Source of the DNA: Xanthobacter aminoxidans
Lineage (GTDB): Bacteria; Pseudomonadota; Alphaproteobacteria; Rhizobiales; Xanthobacteraceae
Length of the DNA stretch: 64,000 nt
Direction of reading: 5' to 3'
Assembly: GCF_023571765.1 (NCBI RefSeq)
Contig: NZ_JAMJXC010000006.1
Location: forward strand, 62,001 to 126,000
This document shows, one piece after another, positions 46,520 to 57,142 of this stretch. The position numbers and the translations under genes were made by a program. Every line of letters begins with the position of its first letter. The first letter of the stretch is position 1. The notes under the pieces are model-generated. The model made no database searches, had not been told where the DNA came from, and saw only the letters and a list, made by a program, of their open reading frames with translations.

Positions 46520-47902
46520 TCAGCGCGGGCCGAGCGTCACCGCCAGCGCGGTCATGTCGTCAAACTGGGGGGCCGTGTCGGCCCAGCGGGTCGCGGTGTC
46601 GAGCAGGCCGGTGATGAAGGTCGCAGCCGGAAGATCGGGCGCTGCCGCAAGGGCGGCCTGCGCGGCGGCTTCGAGCCGGGCCTCGCCGAATGCTTCTTCC
46701 GCCGGGTTGAACGCGTCGGTGAGGCCGTCCGAGAACAGGAACAGGCGATCCCCGGGGGCGAGGGACACGGTCGCGGCACGGGTGCGGGCACCCTCCATCA
46801 TGGCAAGGGCAGGGCCGGTGGCGGCGGGCCGCTCCAGCCCACCGTCGGCGCGCAGGATCATGCAGTCCGTATGGCCGCAATTGCAGTAGGTGAGGAGGCC
46901 CGTGTCGAGGTCGATGACACCGCAGAACAGGGTGACGAACATGTCCTCGCCATTGGTGGCGCAGAGCAGCTCGTTCACCCGCGCCACCGCGACGGCAAGG
47001 TCCGGCTCGCTCCGCAGGACCATGCGCAGCGCGGTCTGGGTGGCGCTCATGAACAAAGCGGCGGGGGTGCCCTTGCCGGCGACATCGCCCAGCGTCACCA
47101 CCAGCCGGCGGCCATCAATGAGGAAATAATCGTAGAAATCGCCCCCCACGTCCTTCGCCGGACGCATGGCGGCGAAAATGTCCGCCTGTCCGGCCAGCGT
47201 CTCCGCCGGCAGGGGCGGGGGCAGCATGGCGCGCTGGATGGCGGCGGCGTTGGCCATCTCCCGCCGCTCGGCCGCCCGGCTCATGATCGCCTCGGCGAGA
47301 CGGCGGAAGGAGTGGGAGAAATCCACCATCTCCGGCAGCGGATTGCGCAGGTCGTCGAGCAAAGCGAGGTCGAAGTTGCGCCGTTCCAGCGCATTCAGGG
47401 CGTTGGCGTAGAAGCCGAAGACCTGGTTGAAGGTCTCGAAGCGGCGGCCGAACTGGCGCATGACGGCGGAGAGGAGATCGGGATGCACCCGCCCCGCCGC
47501 CTCCAGCGCCTCGGCGGACAGCCGTACCGCGCGGATGGGGGTGAGGGCATCCACATGGGCGGTGCGGGCGACGCCGGTGAAGGCGGCGATCTCGCCGATC
47601 ACCGCCGGCGCCTGCAATTGGGCGAGCTGGACGTGCTCGTAGGGCGTGTCGATGGTGACGACCGCCGTGCCCTCGAACACCAGCAGGGCGAAGGTCCCGA
47701 TGTCGCCCCGGCAGAGCAGGCGGGTGCCGGCCGCCACGTCCATCCATTCGCCACCGGCGATGAGGGCGCTGAGCGCCTCCAGCGGAAAGCCGGCGAAATA
47801 GGGATGGCGCGCCATCACCTGCGCGGCCGCCAGGGCGGCCGGCGCCGTTCCGCCCGGAACCGTCGGGTCCGGTCTCTGCTGCTGTGATGCTCCTGGTACC
47901 AT
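46520..47902 (-). CDS. cNMP-binding/SpoIIE-type PP2C phosphatase
   Basis: A 460-aa signalling protein. Residues about 20-140 form a cyclic-nucleotide-binding-like beta barrel (FPLEALSALIAGGEWMDVAA, then LQAPAVIGEIAAFTG), followed by a helical linker and a SpoIIE/PP2C phosphatase domain. The metal-binding acids are visible in DVGGDFYDYF, LGDVAGKGTPA, SDGLTDAFN and DDMTALAV. Such RsbU-type phosphatases usually act on anti-sigma-antagonist proteins; none is obvious here, unless the small protein at 46136 serves. ATG 47902 has GGGGGG upstream; a GTG at 47932 is possible. Confidence 0.88.
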   Translation of the reverse strand: MVPGASQQQRPDPTVPGGTAPAALAAAQVMARHPYFAGFPLEALSALIAGGEWMDVAAGTRLLCRGDIGTFALLVFEGTAVVTIDTPYEHVQLAQLQAPAVIGEIAAFTGVARTAHVDALTPIRAVRLSAEALEAAGRVHPDLLSAVMRQFGRRFETFNQVFGFYANALNALERRNFDLALLDDLRNPLPEMVDFSHSFRRLAEAIMSRAAERREMANAAAIQRAMLPPPLPAETLAGQADIFAAMRPAKDVGGDFYDYFLIDGRRLVVTLGDVAGKGTPAALFMSATQTALRMVLRSEPDLAVAVARVNELLCATNGEDMFVTLFCGVIDLDTGLLTYCNCGHTDCMILRADGGLERPAATGPALAMMEGARTRAATVSLAPGDRLFLFSDGLTDAFNPAEEAFGEARLEAAAQAALAAAPDLPAATFITGLLDTATRWADTAPQFDDMTALAVTLGPR

Positions 47903-47986
47903 GGTCCGCGTGCGCCCCCCACGATGAACCACTATAGCGCAGCCGGGGCGGGACGCTCTTACCTCAAACGCGGGACGGCGCGGGCG

Positions 47987-48424
47987 CTACTTGATGTGCA
48001 GCTGGGCGATGGCCCGCGACAGCACGGAGAACAGAACGGCGGTGGACCAGCCGAACAGCAGCATGCCGTTGGCCGCCGTCATCGGCCCGAGGATGCGCCA
48101 GGGCCGGGCCGGGATGAGGTCGCCATAGCCGAGCGTCGTGAAATTGACGAAGGCGAAATAATAGATGTTGTCGGGCTCGGTGGCACCGGTGAGCGCATAG
48201 AGCTGCGCCCACACCATCACCTCCACGAGGTGGAAGACGGTGAGCAGCGTTCCCGAGGCCGCCATGACGACGACGAGTGTCTCGATCTTGCGCCGTCCGC
48301 TGAGGTGCTGCGCAGCGATACGCACCATCTTGATGACGACGACGGTACCCAGGGCCTGGATCGCGATGGTGATGATGCTCACCAGAAGGCCCGCAGCGAA
48401 TGCTCCGTCCATCAACATCCCCAT
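47987..48424 (-). CDS. Two-transmembrane potassium-channel-like protein
   Basis: A 145-aa membrane protein with an ion-channel-2 pore domain: selectivity filter TTLGYGD in FVNFTTLGYGDLIPA, flanked by two main helices, plus one or two N-terminal hydrophobic segments. Start 48424 is preferred because GGAGAG lies just upstream; ATG at 48436 is possible. It sits 84 bases before the phosphatase gene in the same direction and may be cotranscribed. Confidence 0.85.
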   Translation of the reverse strand: MGMLMDGAFAAGLLVSIITIAIQALGTVVVIKMVRIAAQHLSGRRKIETLVVVMAASGTLLTVFHLVEVMVWAQLYALTGATEPDNIYYFAFVNFTTLGYGDLIPARPWRILGPMTAANGMLLFGWSTAVLFSVLSRAIAQLHIK

Positions 48425-48680
48425 CGCTCTCCGCATCAGGTGGGTGCGCACCCGCCAACCAGCGTGATGGACCCGCGCGGACGTGGCAGCAAGGGGCGCC
48501 GAGGCGTTGCGTTCAAGGGCTTTGCGGCGCGGTGCCGGCGCGGTTCCGAGGGGGCCCGGTGACATGGCCGCAGCGCCGGCACATTGATCTTGATCGGTTT
48601 GTGTGTATTTTGCGCCGCAAAATACCCCTTTCCCGGCGGGCCCGAACCATTCGGACCCGCGTTTTCGTGCTGGACCCTCC

Positions 48681-50510
<1,830 letters not shown>

Positions 50511-50533
50511 GGGCCACCCGCCTTCGGATATTG

Positions 50534-50565
50534 AAAAGGGCAGCGGTTCCGGCCGCTGCCCTTTT
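50534..50565. terminator. Intrinsic terminator after typA
   Basis: A 13-bp perfect stem (50534-50546 with 50553-50565), with loop TTCCGG and flanking A and T tracts, making it active in both directions. It lies 23 bp after the typA stop. Confidence 0.9.
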
Positions 50566-50702
50566 TGTTTGGGGGAATCTCTCTCGCGCCCCGGACGCAT
50601 GCAGCGCCAGCGGAATGCGAGCCGGGACCCAGCGCAACGGACCGCCGAAGGCGCTTCCAAACCCGGGCGCCCTCAGGTCTGGCCCCGCTGCGCGGGGATT
50701 CT

Positions 50703-50757
50703 TGCGCTGGACCCCGGATCAGCGCTCCGGCGGTGCCGTCGCTTGTCCGGGGAGCGG
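50703..50757. repeat. Second copy of the palindromic repeat unit
   Basis: A near copy of 16970-17025: same outer arms CCCCGGA (50712-50718) and TCCGGGG (50746-50752), same GCGCTCCGGCG core and CGTCGCTTGTCCGGGG end. It lies between convergent typA and the LhgO-like gene. Such dispersed elements are common in related genomes. Confidence 0.7.
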
Positions 50758-50786
50758 TGAGCCTGCGCCGTGCGCCGCCACCGGCC

Positions 50787-51890
50787 CTATCCCTGCGCCA
50801 CCTCCACCACCCGCTCCGCGATGGCGAGGCAGCTCGTCAGCCCCGGCGATTCGATGCCGAACAGGTTCACCAGCCCCGGCACGCCGTGCACCGCCGGCCC
50901 CTGGATGACGAAATCGGGCGCCCGCCCGTCCACGCCGGGGATCTTCGGCCGGATGCCGGAATAGCCCGGCGCCAGATCCTCCTCCCGCACATCCGGCCAG
51001 TAGCGGCGGATGGAGGCCATCATGGTGGTCTTGCGGGCGGGATCGACCTCGTAGCGCCGCTCGCTCACCCATTCCACATCCGGCCCGAAGCGCCCCTGCC
51101 CGCCGAGATCGAGGGTGAGGTGGGTGCCGAGCCCTCCCGCCTCCGGCACCGGATAGATCAGGCGCGAGAAGGGCACCTTCCGGAGGCAGGTGAAGTAATT
51201 GCCCTTGGCCATGGTCTCCTGCGGCACCAAGTGAGCGGGCATGCCGGAGATGGCGCGGGCCAGCGCGGGGGCATCGAGCCCGGCGGAATTCACGAACAGG
51301 CGGCAGGCGAGCGTCATAGGCTCCGGCCCGCCGGTGGTGAGCACGACGCCGTCCGCCCCCGCCTTAGCGGCAACGATGGGGGAGGAGAGGGCGAGCATCC
51401 CGCCGGCCGCCTCCATGTCGCCCAGCAGCGCCAGCATGAGGCCGTGGGAATCCACGATGCCGGTGGAGGGCGAATGCAGCGCCGCATGGGCCGAGAGGGC
51501 CGGCTCCAGCGCCCGCGCTTCCGCGCCGCTCAACATCCTGAGGTCATCGACGCCGTTGGCCGCCCCGGTCCTCGCCAGCTTTTCCAGATAGGCGACTTCC
51601 TCCGGCGCGGCGGCGACGATGAGCTTGCCAATGCGCCTGTGCCCCACCCCGTGGCTTTCGCAGAAGGCATAGAGCAGCGCCCGTCCGCGCACGCACAGCT
51701 CGGCCTTCAGGCTTAAGGGCTCATAATAGATGCCGGCATGGATCACCTCGGAATTGCGCGAGGAGGTGCCGGTGCCGATGGCGTCCGCCGCCTCCACCAG
51801 CACCACTTCCCGGCCTGCCAGCGCCAATGCGCGGGCGATGGCGAGGCCCACCACGCCTGCGCCGGCGACGATGCACTCCACCTGATCCAT
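50787..51890 (-). CDS. LhgO-like FAD-dependent oxidoreductase
   Basis: A 367-aa DAO-fold flavoprotein. FAD-binding motif is [19 protein letters not shown], with [11 protein letters not shown] and [14 protein letters not shown] typical of L-2-hydroxyglutarate oxidase/dehydrogenase. ATG at 51890 follows GGGAAGAG. It diverges from the DUF971/AprA-like operon across 130 bp holding a perfect 14-bp palindrome. The substrate is inferred from family only. Confidence 0.85.
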   Translation of the reverse strand: MDQVECIVAGAGVVGLAIARALALAGREVVLVEAADAIGTGTSSRNSEVIHAGIYYEPLSLKAELCVRGRALLYAFCESHGVGHRRIGKLIVAAAPEEVAYLEKLARTGAANGVDDLRMLSGAEARALEPALSAHAALHSPSTGIVDSHGLMLALLGDMEAAGGMLALSSPIVAAKAGADGVVLTTGGPEPMTLACRLFVNSAGLDAPALARAISGMPAHLVPQETMAKGNYFTCLRKVPFSRLIYPVPEAGGLGTHLTLDLGGQGRFGPDVEWVSERRYEVDPARKTTMMASIRRYWPDVREEDLAPGYSGIRPKIPGVDGRAPDFVIQGPAVHGVPGLVNLFGIESPGLTSCLAIAERVVEVAQG

Positions 51891-51971
51891 GCCGCTCTTC
51901 CCGTGATCCGCGACCGGTACCATAGCGCAGGCCGGGCCTGCGGGGAGCGGCTTCCTGGAAGTGCTCCAGCC

Positions 51972-51985
51972 AGCAACTAGTTGCT
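51972..51985. promoter_or_regulatory. 14-bp palindrome in the lhgO/DUF971 divergent region
   Basis: AGCAACTAGTTGCT is a perfect palindrome 35 bp before the DUF971 start and about 80 bp before the LhgO-like start. It is of the size used by MarR-type regulators. No regulator gene is adjacent. Confidence 0.4.
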
Positions 51986-52020
51986 ATCGGCCGGAGGGCC
52001 CGCGAGGTCCAATCGGGGCC

Positions 52021-52362
52021 ATGATGACGTCCGCCCCCGCACCCCTCCCCCTTGAAGTCGAGGAAATCCGCCTCGATCGGGACCGGCGCCGCCTGACCCT
52101 CGCCTATGGCGGGACGCGGGCGGAATTCTCCGCCGAGCGCCTGCGCTCCGCCTGCCGCTGCGCCGCCTGCACGGCGGACCGCGCCCGCGACCGCTTTCCC
52201 TCAGCCTTCCCCGGCGTGGCGCTCACCGGCGTGGAGCCGTTCGGCGCGCACGGCCTGAACCTCAGCTTTTCCGACGGCCACAAGCGCGGGGTCTATCCCT
52301 TCGCCTATCTCGCGGCGCTGGCCGCCGAGGCCGCCAACGACCTTCCGGAGATGAACCCATGA
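52021..52362 (+). CDS. DUF971 (GBBH-like N-terminal domain) protein
   Basis: A 113-aa protein of the DUF971 family, containing RLRSACRCAACTADR, a Cys-rich segment resembling the metal-binding part of gamma-butyrobetaine hydroxylase N-terminal domains, and the SDGHKRGVYPFAYL ending. DUF971 is sometimes fused to Fe-S assembly ATPases of the ApbC/Mrp type. It overlaps the AprA-like gene by four bases, so it is coupled to that flavoprotein operon. A maturation role is an inference. Confidence 0.85.
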   Translation: MMTSAPAPLPLEVEEIRLDRDRRRLTLAYGGTRAEFSAERLRSACRCAACTADRARDRFPSAFPGVALTGVEPFGAHGLNLSFSDGHKRGVYPFAYLAALAAEAANDLPEMNP

Positions 52363-54107
52363 GCGCGTTCGACAGCGAGATGAAGACCGAGATCGTCGAG
52401 ACCGACATCCTCGTCATCGGCGGCGGCACCGGCGGCCCGATGGCGGCCATCAAGGCCAAGGAGAAGAATCCCGGCCTCAAGGTGGTCCTCATGGAGAAGG
52501 CCAATGTGAAGCGCTCCGGCGCTGTCTCCATGGGCATGGACGGGCTGAACAACGCCGTCATCCCCGGCTACGCCACCCCCGAGCAGTATGTGAAGGAGAT
52601 CACCGTCGCCAACGACGGCATCGTCCACCAGAAGGCGGTGATGGCCTACGCGACCGGTTCCTACCCGATGATCCAGTATCTGGATTCCATCGGCGTGAAG
52701 TTCGAGAAGGACGGCTCCGGCGAATACAATGTGCGCAAGGTGCACCACATGGGCACCTATGTGCTGCCCATGCCGGAAGGCCACCACGTCAAGAAGGCGC
52801 TCTATCGCCAGCTGCGCAAGCACCAGGTGCTGGTGACCAACCGCTACATGGCCACCCGCCTCCTCACCGGCACGGACGGCCGCATCGCCGGCGCCATCGG
52901 GGTGAACACCCGTACCGGCGAGTTCCTGGTGATCCGCGCCAAGGCGGTGGTGCTGGCCTGCGGCGCCGCCGGCCGCCTCGGCCTGCCGGCCTCCGGCTAT
53001 CTCTTCGGCACCTATGAGAACCCGGCGAACTGCGGCGACGGCTACGCCATGGCCTACCATGCGGGTGCCGGCCTCGCGAACCTCGAGTGCTACCAGATCA
53101 ACCCGCTCATCAAGGACTACAACGGCCCGGCCTGCGCCTACGTCACCGGCCCGTTCGGCGGCTATACCGCCAACAACAAGGGCGAGCGCTTCATCGAGTG
53201 CGACTACTGGTCGGGCCAGATGATGAAGGAATTCTACGGCGAGCTGCTCAGCGGCAACGGTCCGGTCTTCCTCAACATGACCCACCTCGCCGAGGAGACC
53301 ATCTCCGAGATCGAGACCATCCTCCATTCCAATGAACGGCCCTCGCGCGGCCGGTTCCACGAGAACCGCGGCACGAACTACCGCGAGAAGATGGTGGAGA
53401 TGCACATCTCCGAAATCGGCTTCTGCTCCGGCCACTCGGCCTCGGGCGTGTGGGTGGACGAGAATGCCCGCACCACCGTGCCGGGCCTCTATGCCGCCGG
53501 CGACATGGCGAGCGTGCCGCACAATTACATGCTCGGCGCCTTTGTGAACGGCGGCATCGCCGGTGAGGATGCGGCCGACTATTGCGCCTCCACCGATCTG
53601 CCCGCCTATGACGCCGCCGATATCGCCCGCGAGCAGGCCCGCGTGATGGCCCCGACCCGTCGCGACGACGGCCTCACCCCGTTCGAGATGGAGTACAAGG
53701 CCCGCCGCCTCGTGAACGATTATCTCCAGCCGCCGAAGGTGACGGCCAAGTACAAGATCGGCCAGGCCCGCCTCGCCGAGGTGCGCGACGATCTTTCGGC
53801 GCTGTGCGTCAAGGATCCACATGAATTGATGCGGGCGCTGGAGCTGCAATCCATCCTCGATTGCGCCGACATGGCCGCCGCCGCCTCGCTGTACCGCACC
53901 GAGAGCCGCTGGGGTCTCTATCACTGGCGCGTCGACCACCCGGCCACCGACAACGAGAACTGGTTCTGCCACACCCTCCTCTACAAGGACGAGATGGGCC
54001 GCATGGCGCACAAGAAGCGCGCGGTGGACCCCTATGTCGTCGAGATCGATGAGGACGAGATGGGCGCCTACCACCAGCTGCGCACCCCGGCCATCGCCGC
54101 CGAGTGA
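52359..54107 (+). CDS. AprA-like fumarate reductase/adenylylsulfate reductase family flavoprotein
   Basis: A 582-aa flavoprotein with an N-terminal FAD motif (DILVIGGGTGGPMAAIKAKE) and the C-terminal family segment GVWVDENARTTVPGLYAAGD. The body, including CYQINPLIKDYNGP and FHENRGTNYREKMVEMHISE, resembles adenylylsulfate reductase alpha more than the SdhA/FrdA group. An AprB-like ferredoxin gene follows, 30 bases on, as in aprBA operons, but no sat, qmo or dsr genes lie in the window. The substrate is unknown; an inorganic or organic sulfur compound is possible, as is another two-electron acceptor. Confidence 0.82.
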   Translation: MSAFDSEMKTEIVETDILVIGGGTGGPMAAIKAKEKNPGLKVVLMEKANVKRSGAVSMGMDGLNNAVIPGYATPEQYVKEITVANDGIVHQKAVMAYATGSYPMIQYLDSIGVKFEKDGSGEYNVRKVHHMGTYVLPMPEGHHVKKALYRQLRKHQVLVTNRYMATRLLTGTDGRIAGAIGVNTRTGEFLVIRAKAVVLACGAAGRLGLPASGYLFGTYENPANCGDGYAMAYHAGAGLANLECYQINPLIKDYNGPACAYVTGPFGGYTANNKGERFIECDYWSGQMMKEFYGELLSGNGPVFLNMTHLAEETISEIETILHSNERPSRGRFHENRGTNYREKMVEMHISEIGFCSGHSASGVWVDENARTTVPGLYAAGDMASVPHNYMLGAFVNGGIAGEDAADYCASTDLPAYDAADIAREQARVMAPTRRDDGLTPFEMEYKARRLVNDYLQPPKVTAKYKIGQARLAEVRDDLSALCVKDPHELMRALELQSILDCADMAAAASLYRTESRWGLYHWRVDHPATDNENWFCHTLLYKDEMGRMAHKKRAVDPYVVEIDEDEMGAYHQLRTPAIAAE

Positions 54108-54137
54108 GCCTCACACCCCGAATTCCGGAGCTGCCCC

Positions 54138-54371
54138 ATGCCTTTCGCCAACCACACCACCTCCGTGCCCGTGACCGTCGATGACGACAAGTGCATCGCC
54201 GAGAAGGGCTGCCGCGTCTGCATCGACGTGTGCCCCCTCGACGTGCTCGCCATCAACCCGGCCTCCGGCAAGGCGCACATGAAGTATGACGAGTGCTGGT
54301 ACTGCATGCCGTGCGAGGTGGATTGCCCCACCGGCGCGGTGAAGGTCGAAATCCCCTATTTGCTGCGGTGA
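54138..54371 (+). CDS. AprB-like 2[4Fe-4S] ferredoxin
   Basis: A 77-aa ferredoxin with cysteine sets CIAEKGCRVCIDVCP and CWYCMPCEVDCP, giving two [4Fe-4S] clusters. The insertion between the first two cysteines and the YDECWYCMPC segment are as in AprB, but the long AprB C-terminal tail is missing. It is the electron partner of the AprA-like flavoprotein upstream. Confidence 0.88.
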   Translation: MPFANHTTSVPVTVDDDKCIAEKGCRVCIDVCPLDVLAINPASGKAHMKYDECWYCMPCEVDCPTGAVKVEIPYLLR

Positions 54372-54376
54372 GCGCC

Positions 54377-55348
54377 ATGGCCATCTTCGACGATTTCGAC
54401 GACGATCTCGACGCCGTGACGGATCGCGCCCGCGATCCCGATGCCGGCATCCGCCGCGTGGCCATGCTGGGCCTCGCGGAGAGCGTGGACCCGGGCGCGG
54501 TGGACCTGCTGCTGGCCGGCCTGAAGGACGCCGATGCCGGCGTGCGGGAAGCCGCCGCCAAGTCCCTGGACGAGCATTCCGGCCTGCCGGCCGCCCTCGG
54601 CCTCATCGATGCGCTGGACGACGCGGAGGAAGCGGTGCGCCTCGCTGCTGCCGAGAGCCTCGCCGACAAGAAGGAGCCGGCCTCCGCCCCCCGCCTCATC
54701 GAGCGGGCGCAGGAGACGGGTGGCCCCCTGAGCGCGTTCGTCCGCACGTCGGCGCTCCGGGCGCTGCGCGACATGCAGGATGCCTCGGCCATGCCGGTGG
54801 CCCTCGGCGCGCTCACCGATCCCGACATGGCGGTTCGGCGCGAGGCGCTGGGCGTGCTTGGCTATCTCAAGGCGGATGCCGCGCTCCCCGCGCTGCTGCT
54901 GGCGGCCACCGATCCCGAGCCGGCGGTGCGCCGGGCGGTGATGGCGGCCCTCGTGTTCGTGCGGAGCGGCACCGCGGGCGTGCCCGCGCTGATCGCGGGC
55001 CTCAGCGACGGCCACTGGCAGGTGCGCGAAGAAGCGGCCTATTCCATCGGCAAGGCGAAGATTCTCGAGGCGGTGGACCCGCTGATCATCGCCGCCAATG
55101 ACGATGCCTGGCAGGTGAAGGCCAAGGCGGTGAACGCGCTCGGCAAGCTGAAGGCCCGCGCGGCGGTTCCCGTGGTGTCGGAGGCGCTGGGCGACCAGTT
55201 GTCCAACGTGCGCAAGGAGGCTGCCGCGGCGCTGGGCGAGATCGCCGATCCCGCCGCCGTGCCCGCGCTCGAAGCCGTTTATGACGACCCGGACCCGGAC
55301 GTGCGCAAGCTGGTGCGCTGGGCCATCGACCGCTGCCGCGCGGCCTGA
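54377..55348 (+). CDS. HEAT-repeat protein
   Basis: A 323-aa solenoid of about nine HEAT/PBS-lyase-type repeats of roughly 31 residues (DPDAGIRRVAMLGLAE, DADAGVREAAAKSLDE, DPDMAVRREALGVLGY, DPEPAVRRAVMAALVF and so on). It begins five bases after the ferredoxin gene. No enzyme active site is visible; scaffold or maturation factor for the flavoprotein-ferredoxin pair is the likeliest role by position. ATG at 54377. Confidence 0.85.
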   Translation: MAIFDDFDDDLDAVTDRARDPDAGIRRVAMLGLAESVDPGAVDLLLAGLKDADAGVREAAAKSLDEHSGLPAALGLIDALDDAEEAVRLAAAESLADKKEPASAPRLIERAQETGGPLSAFVRTSALRALRDMQDASAMPVALGALTDPDMAVRREALGVLGYLKADAALPALLLAATDPEPAVRRAVMAALVFVRSGTAGVPALIAGLSDGHWQVREEAAYSIGKAKILEAVDPLIIAANDDAWQVKAKAVNALGKLKARAAVPVVSEALGDQLSNVRKEAAAALGEIADPAAVPALEAVYDDPDPDVRKLVRWAIDRCRAA

Positions 55349-55465
55349 GGGCAGGGCGTTCCAGCCCTCCCTAATGGCCGGTCATGAAACCGAACCGGGC
55401 CGGCCGTACTTCTCCAATCTGAGCCGGAGCGCCAGAGTGCTCCGGCAGAGCGGGAGAAGGCGTCC

Positions 55466-57091
55466 ATGGCGGAGCAGGAACGCGAGAGGCTGAAGACCGG
55501 GCCGTTGTGGTGGCAGTCCGGCGTGGTCTACCAGATCTATCCGCGCTCGTTTCAGGATTCGAACGGCGATGGCGTGGGCGACCTTGCCGGCATCATCTCC
55601 CGGCTCGCCTATCTCGCCGACCTCGGCATCGACGCCATCTGGATCTCCCCCATCTATCCCTCTCCCATGGCCGACTTCGGCTATGACGTGGCCGACTACA
55701 CCGCCATCCATCCCCTGTTCGGCACGCTCAAAGATTTCGACCGGCTGGTTCAGGAGGCCCACGCGCTGGGGCTGAGGATCATCCTCGATTTCGTGCCCAA
55801 CCACTCTTCGCGGGAGCATCCCTGGTTCAAGGCCTCCCGCTCGGGCAAGGATGATCCCAAACGCGACTGGTACATCTGGCGCGATCCCGGCCCGGATGGC
55901 GGCCCGCCCAACAACTGGCTTTCGGAATTCGGCGGCAGCGCCTGGGAATTTGATGCGGCGAGCGGTCAGTATTACTACCACGCCTTCCTGAAGGAGCAGC
56001 CGGACCTCAACTGGCGCAATCCGGAGGTGGTGGAAGCCATGCACAATGTCCTGCGCTTCTGGCTCGACCGGGGCGTGGACGGTTTCCGCATCGATGCGCT
56101 CTGGCACGTCATCAAGGATGCCGAGTTCCGCGACAATCCGCCGAATCCCGATTTCCGCGAGGGCATGAACCCGCATTCTGCCCTGAGCCAGCTCTATACC
56201 GGCGACCGGCCGGAGGTGATGGAGGTGATCGCGGGCTTCCGTGACCTCGTCGAGTCCTATGAGGGCGACCGGGTGCTGATCGGCGAGGCCTATCTGCCGC
56301 TCCACCGCATCGCCGCCTACTACGGCGAGGACGGGCGCGGCGTGCATCTGCCGTTCAACTTCACGCTCCTCGCGGCGCCGTGGAATGCAGCGGAACTGGC
56401 GCCGCTGATCGCCGCGTATGAGGCCGCCATCCCCGAGGGCGGCTGGCCCAACTGGGTGCTTTCCAACCACGACCGGCCGCGCGTCGTCGGCCGCCTCGGT
56501 CCCGATCAGGCGCGGGTGGCGGCCATGCTGCTGCTGACGCTCCGGGGCACGCCGACGCTCTATTACGGCGACGAGATCGGCATGGCGCAGGTGCCCATCC
56601 CGCCCGAGCGGGTGCAGGACCCGTTCGAGAAGAACGTGCCCGGCCTCGGGCTCGGCCGCGACGGCGCGCGCACGCCCATGCAGTGGGACGATGGCCCCTT
56701 CGCCGGCTTCTCCACGGTGGAGCCGTGGCTGCCGCTGGCGGACGATTTCACCGAGGTGAACGTGAAGCGGGAGCGGGGGGAGGCGGCCTCCCTGCTCACC
56801 CTCACCCGCGCGCTGCTGGCCCTGCGGCGGGCGCATCCGGCCCTGTCCGTGGGGCTGTGGTCCCCGGTGGCGGCGGTGGGCGAACTCGTCGCCTATCTCA
56901 GGCAGGGGGAGGGGGAGGGGCTGCTGGTGGCGCTGAATCTGGGCGGCAACCCGCTGTCGGCGACGCTGCCGGAAGTTGCGGGCGGAGGACGCCTGCTCCT
57001 CTCCACCTTCTGCGATCGCGCGGGCGAACAGGTGGGCGACACCATCGACCTCAGGCCCAACGAGGGCATCGTGGTGCAACTGGCGCCCTGA
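55466..57091 (+). CDS. GH13 alpha-glucosidase
   Basis: A 541-aa GH13 enzyme hydrolysing alpha-glucosidic bonds (maltose/isomaltose/sucrose-type oligosaccharides). The catalytic triad is Asp210 in DGFRIDALWH, Glu274 in LIGEAYL and Asp336 in SNHDRPR. The QIYPRSFQDSNGDGVGDLAG start is typical of the oligo-1,6-glucosidase/alpha-glucosidase branch. No signal peptide, so cytoplasmic. Alone in its transcription unit, between two hairpins; no sugar transporter is adjacent. Confidence 0.92.
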   Translation: MAEQERERLKTGPLWWQSGVVYQIYPRSFQDSNGDGVGDLAGIISRLAYLADLGIDAIWISPIYPSPMADFGYDVADYTAIHPLFGTLKDFDRLVQEAHALGLRIILDFVPNHSSREHPWFKASRSGKDDPKRDWYIWRDPGPDGGPPNNWLSEFGGSAWEFDAASGQYYYHAFLKEQPDLNWRNPEVVEAMHNVLRFWLDRGVDGFRIDALWHVIKDAEFRDNPPNPDFREGMNPHSALSQLYTGDRPEVMEVIAGFRDLVESYEGDRVLIGEAYLPLHRIAAYYGEDGRGVHLPFNFTLLAAPWNAAELAPLIAAYEAAIPEGGWPNWVLSNHDRPRVVGRLGPDQARVAAMLLLTLRGTPTLYYGDEIGMAQVPIPPERVQDPFEKNVPGLGLGRDGARTPMQWDDGPFAGFSTVEPWLPLADDFTEVNVKRERGEAASLLTLTRALLALRRAHPALSVGLWSPVAAVGELVAYLRQGEGEGLLVALNLGGNPLSATLPEVAGGGRLLLSTFCDRAGEQVGDTIDLRPNEGIVVQLAP

Positions 57092-57096
57092 ACGAA

Positions 57097-57120
57097 AAGG
57101 GGCGGCCGAAGCCGCCCCTT
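57097..57120. terminator. Terminator between alpha-glucosidase and TRAP-binding protein genes
   Basis: A 10-bp perfect stem (57097-57106 with 57111-57120, loop CGAA) followed on the minus strand by TTTTCGTT. Serves the minus-strand binding-protein gene and probably the convergent glucosidase gene. Confidence 0.75.
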
Positions 57121-57142
57121 GAACGTGAGGTGGATGGCCGGC

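Noticed and set aside
48583-48596. FNR-like box before typA (TTGATCTTGATCGG)
   Set aside because: Only eight of ten positions match and typA is not expected to be oxygen-regulated.
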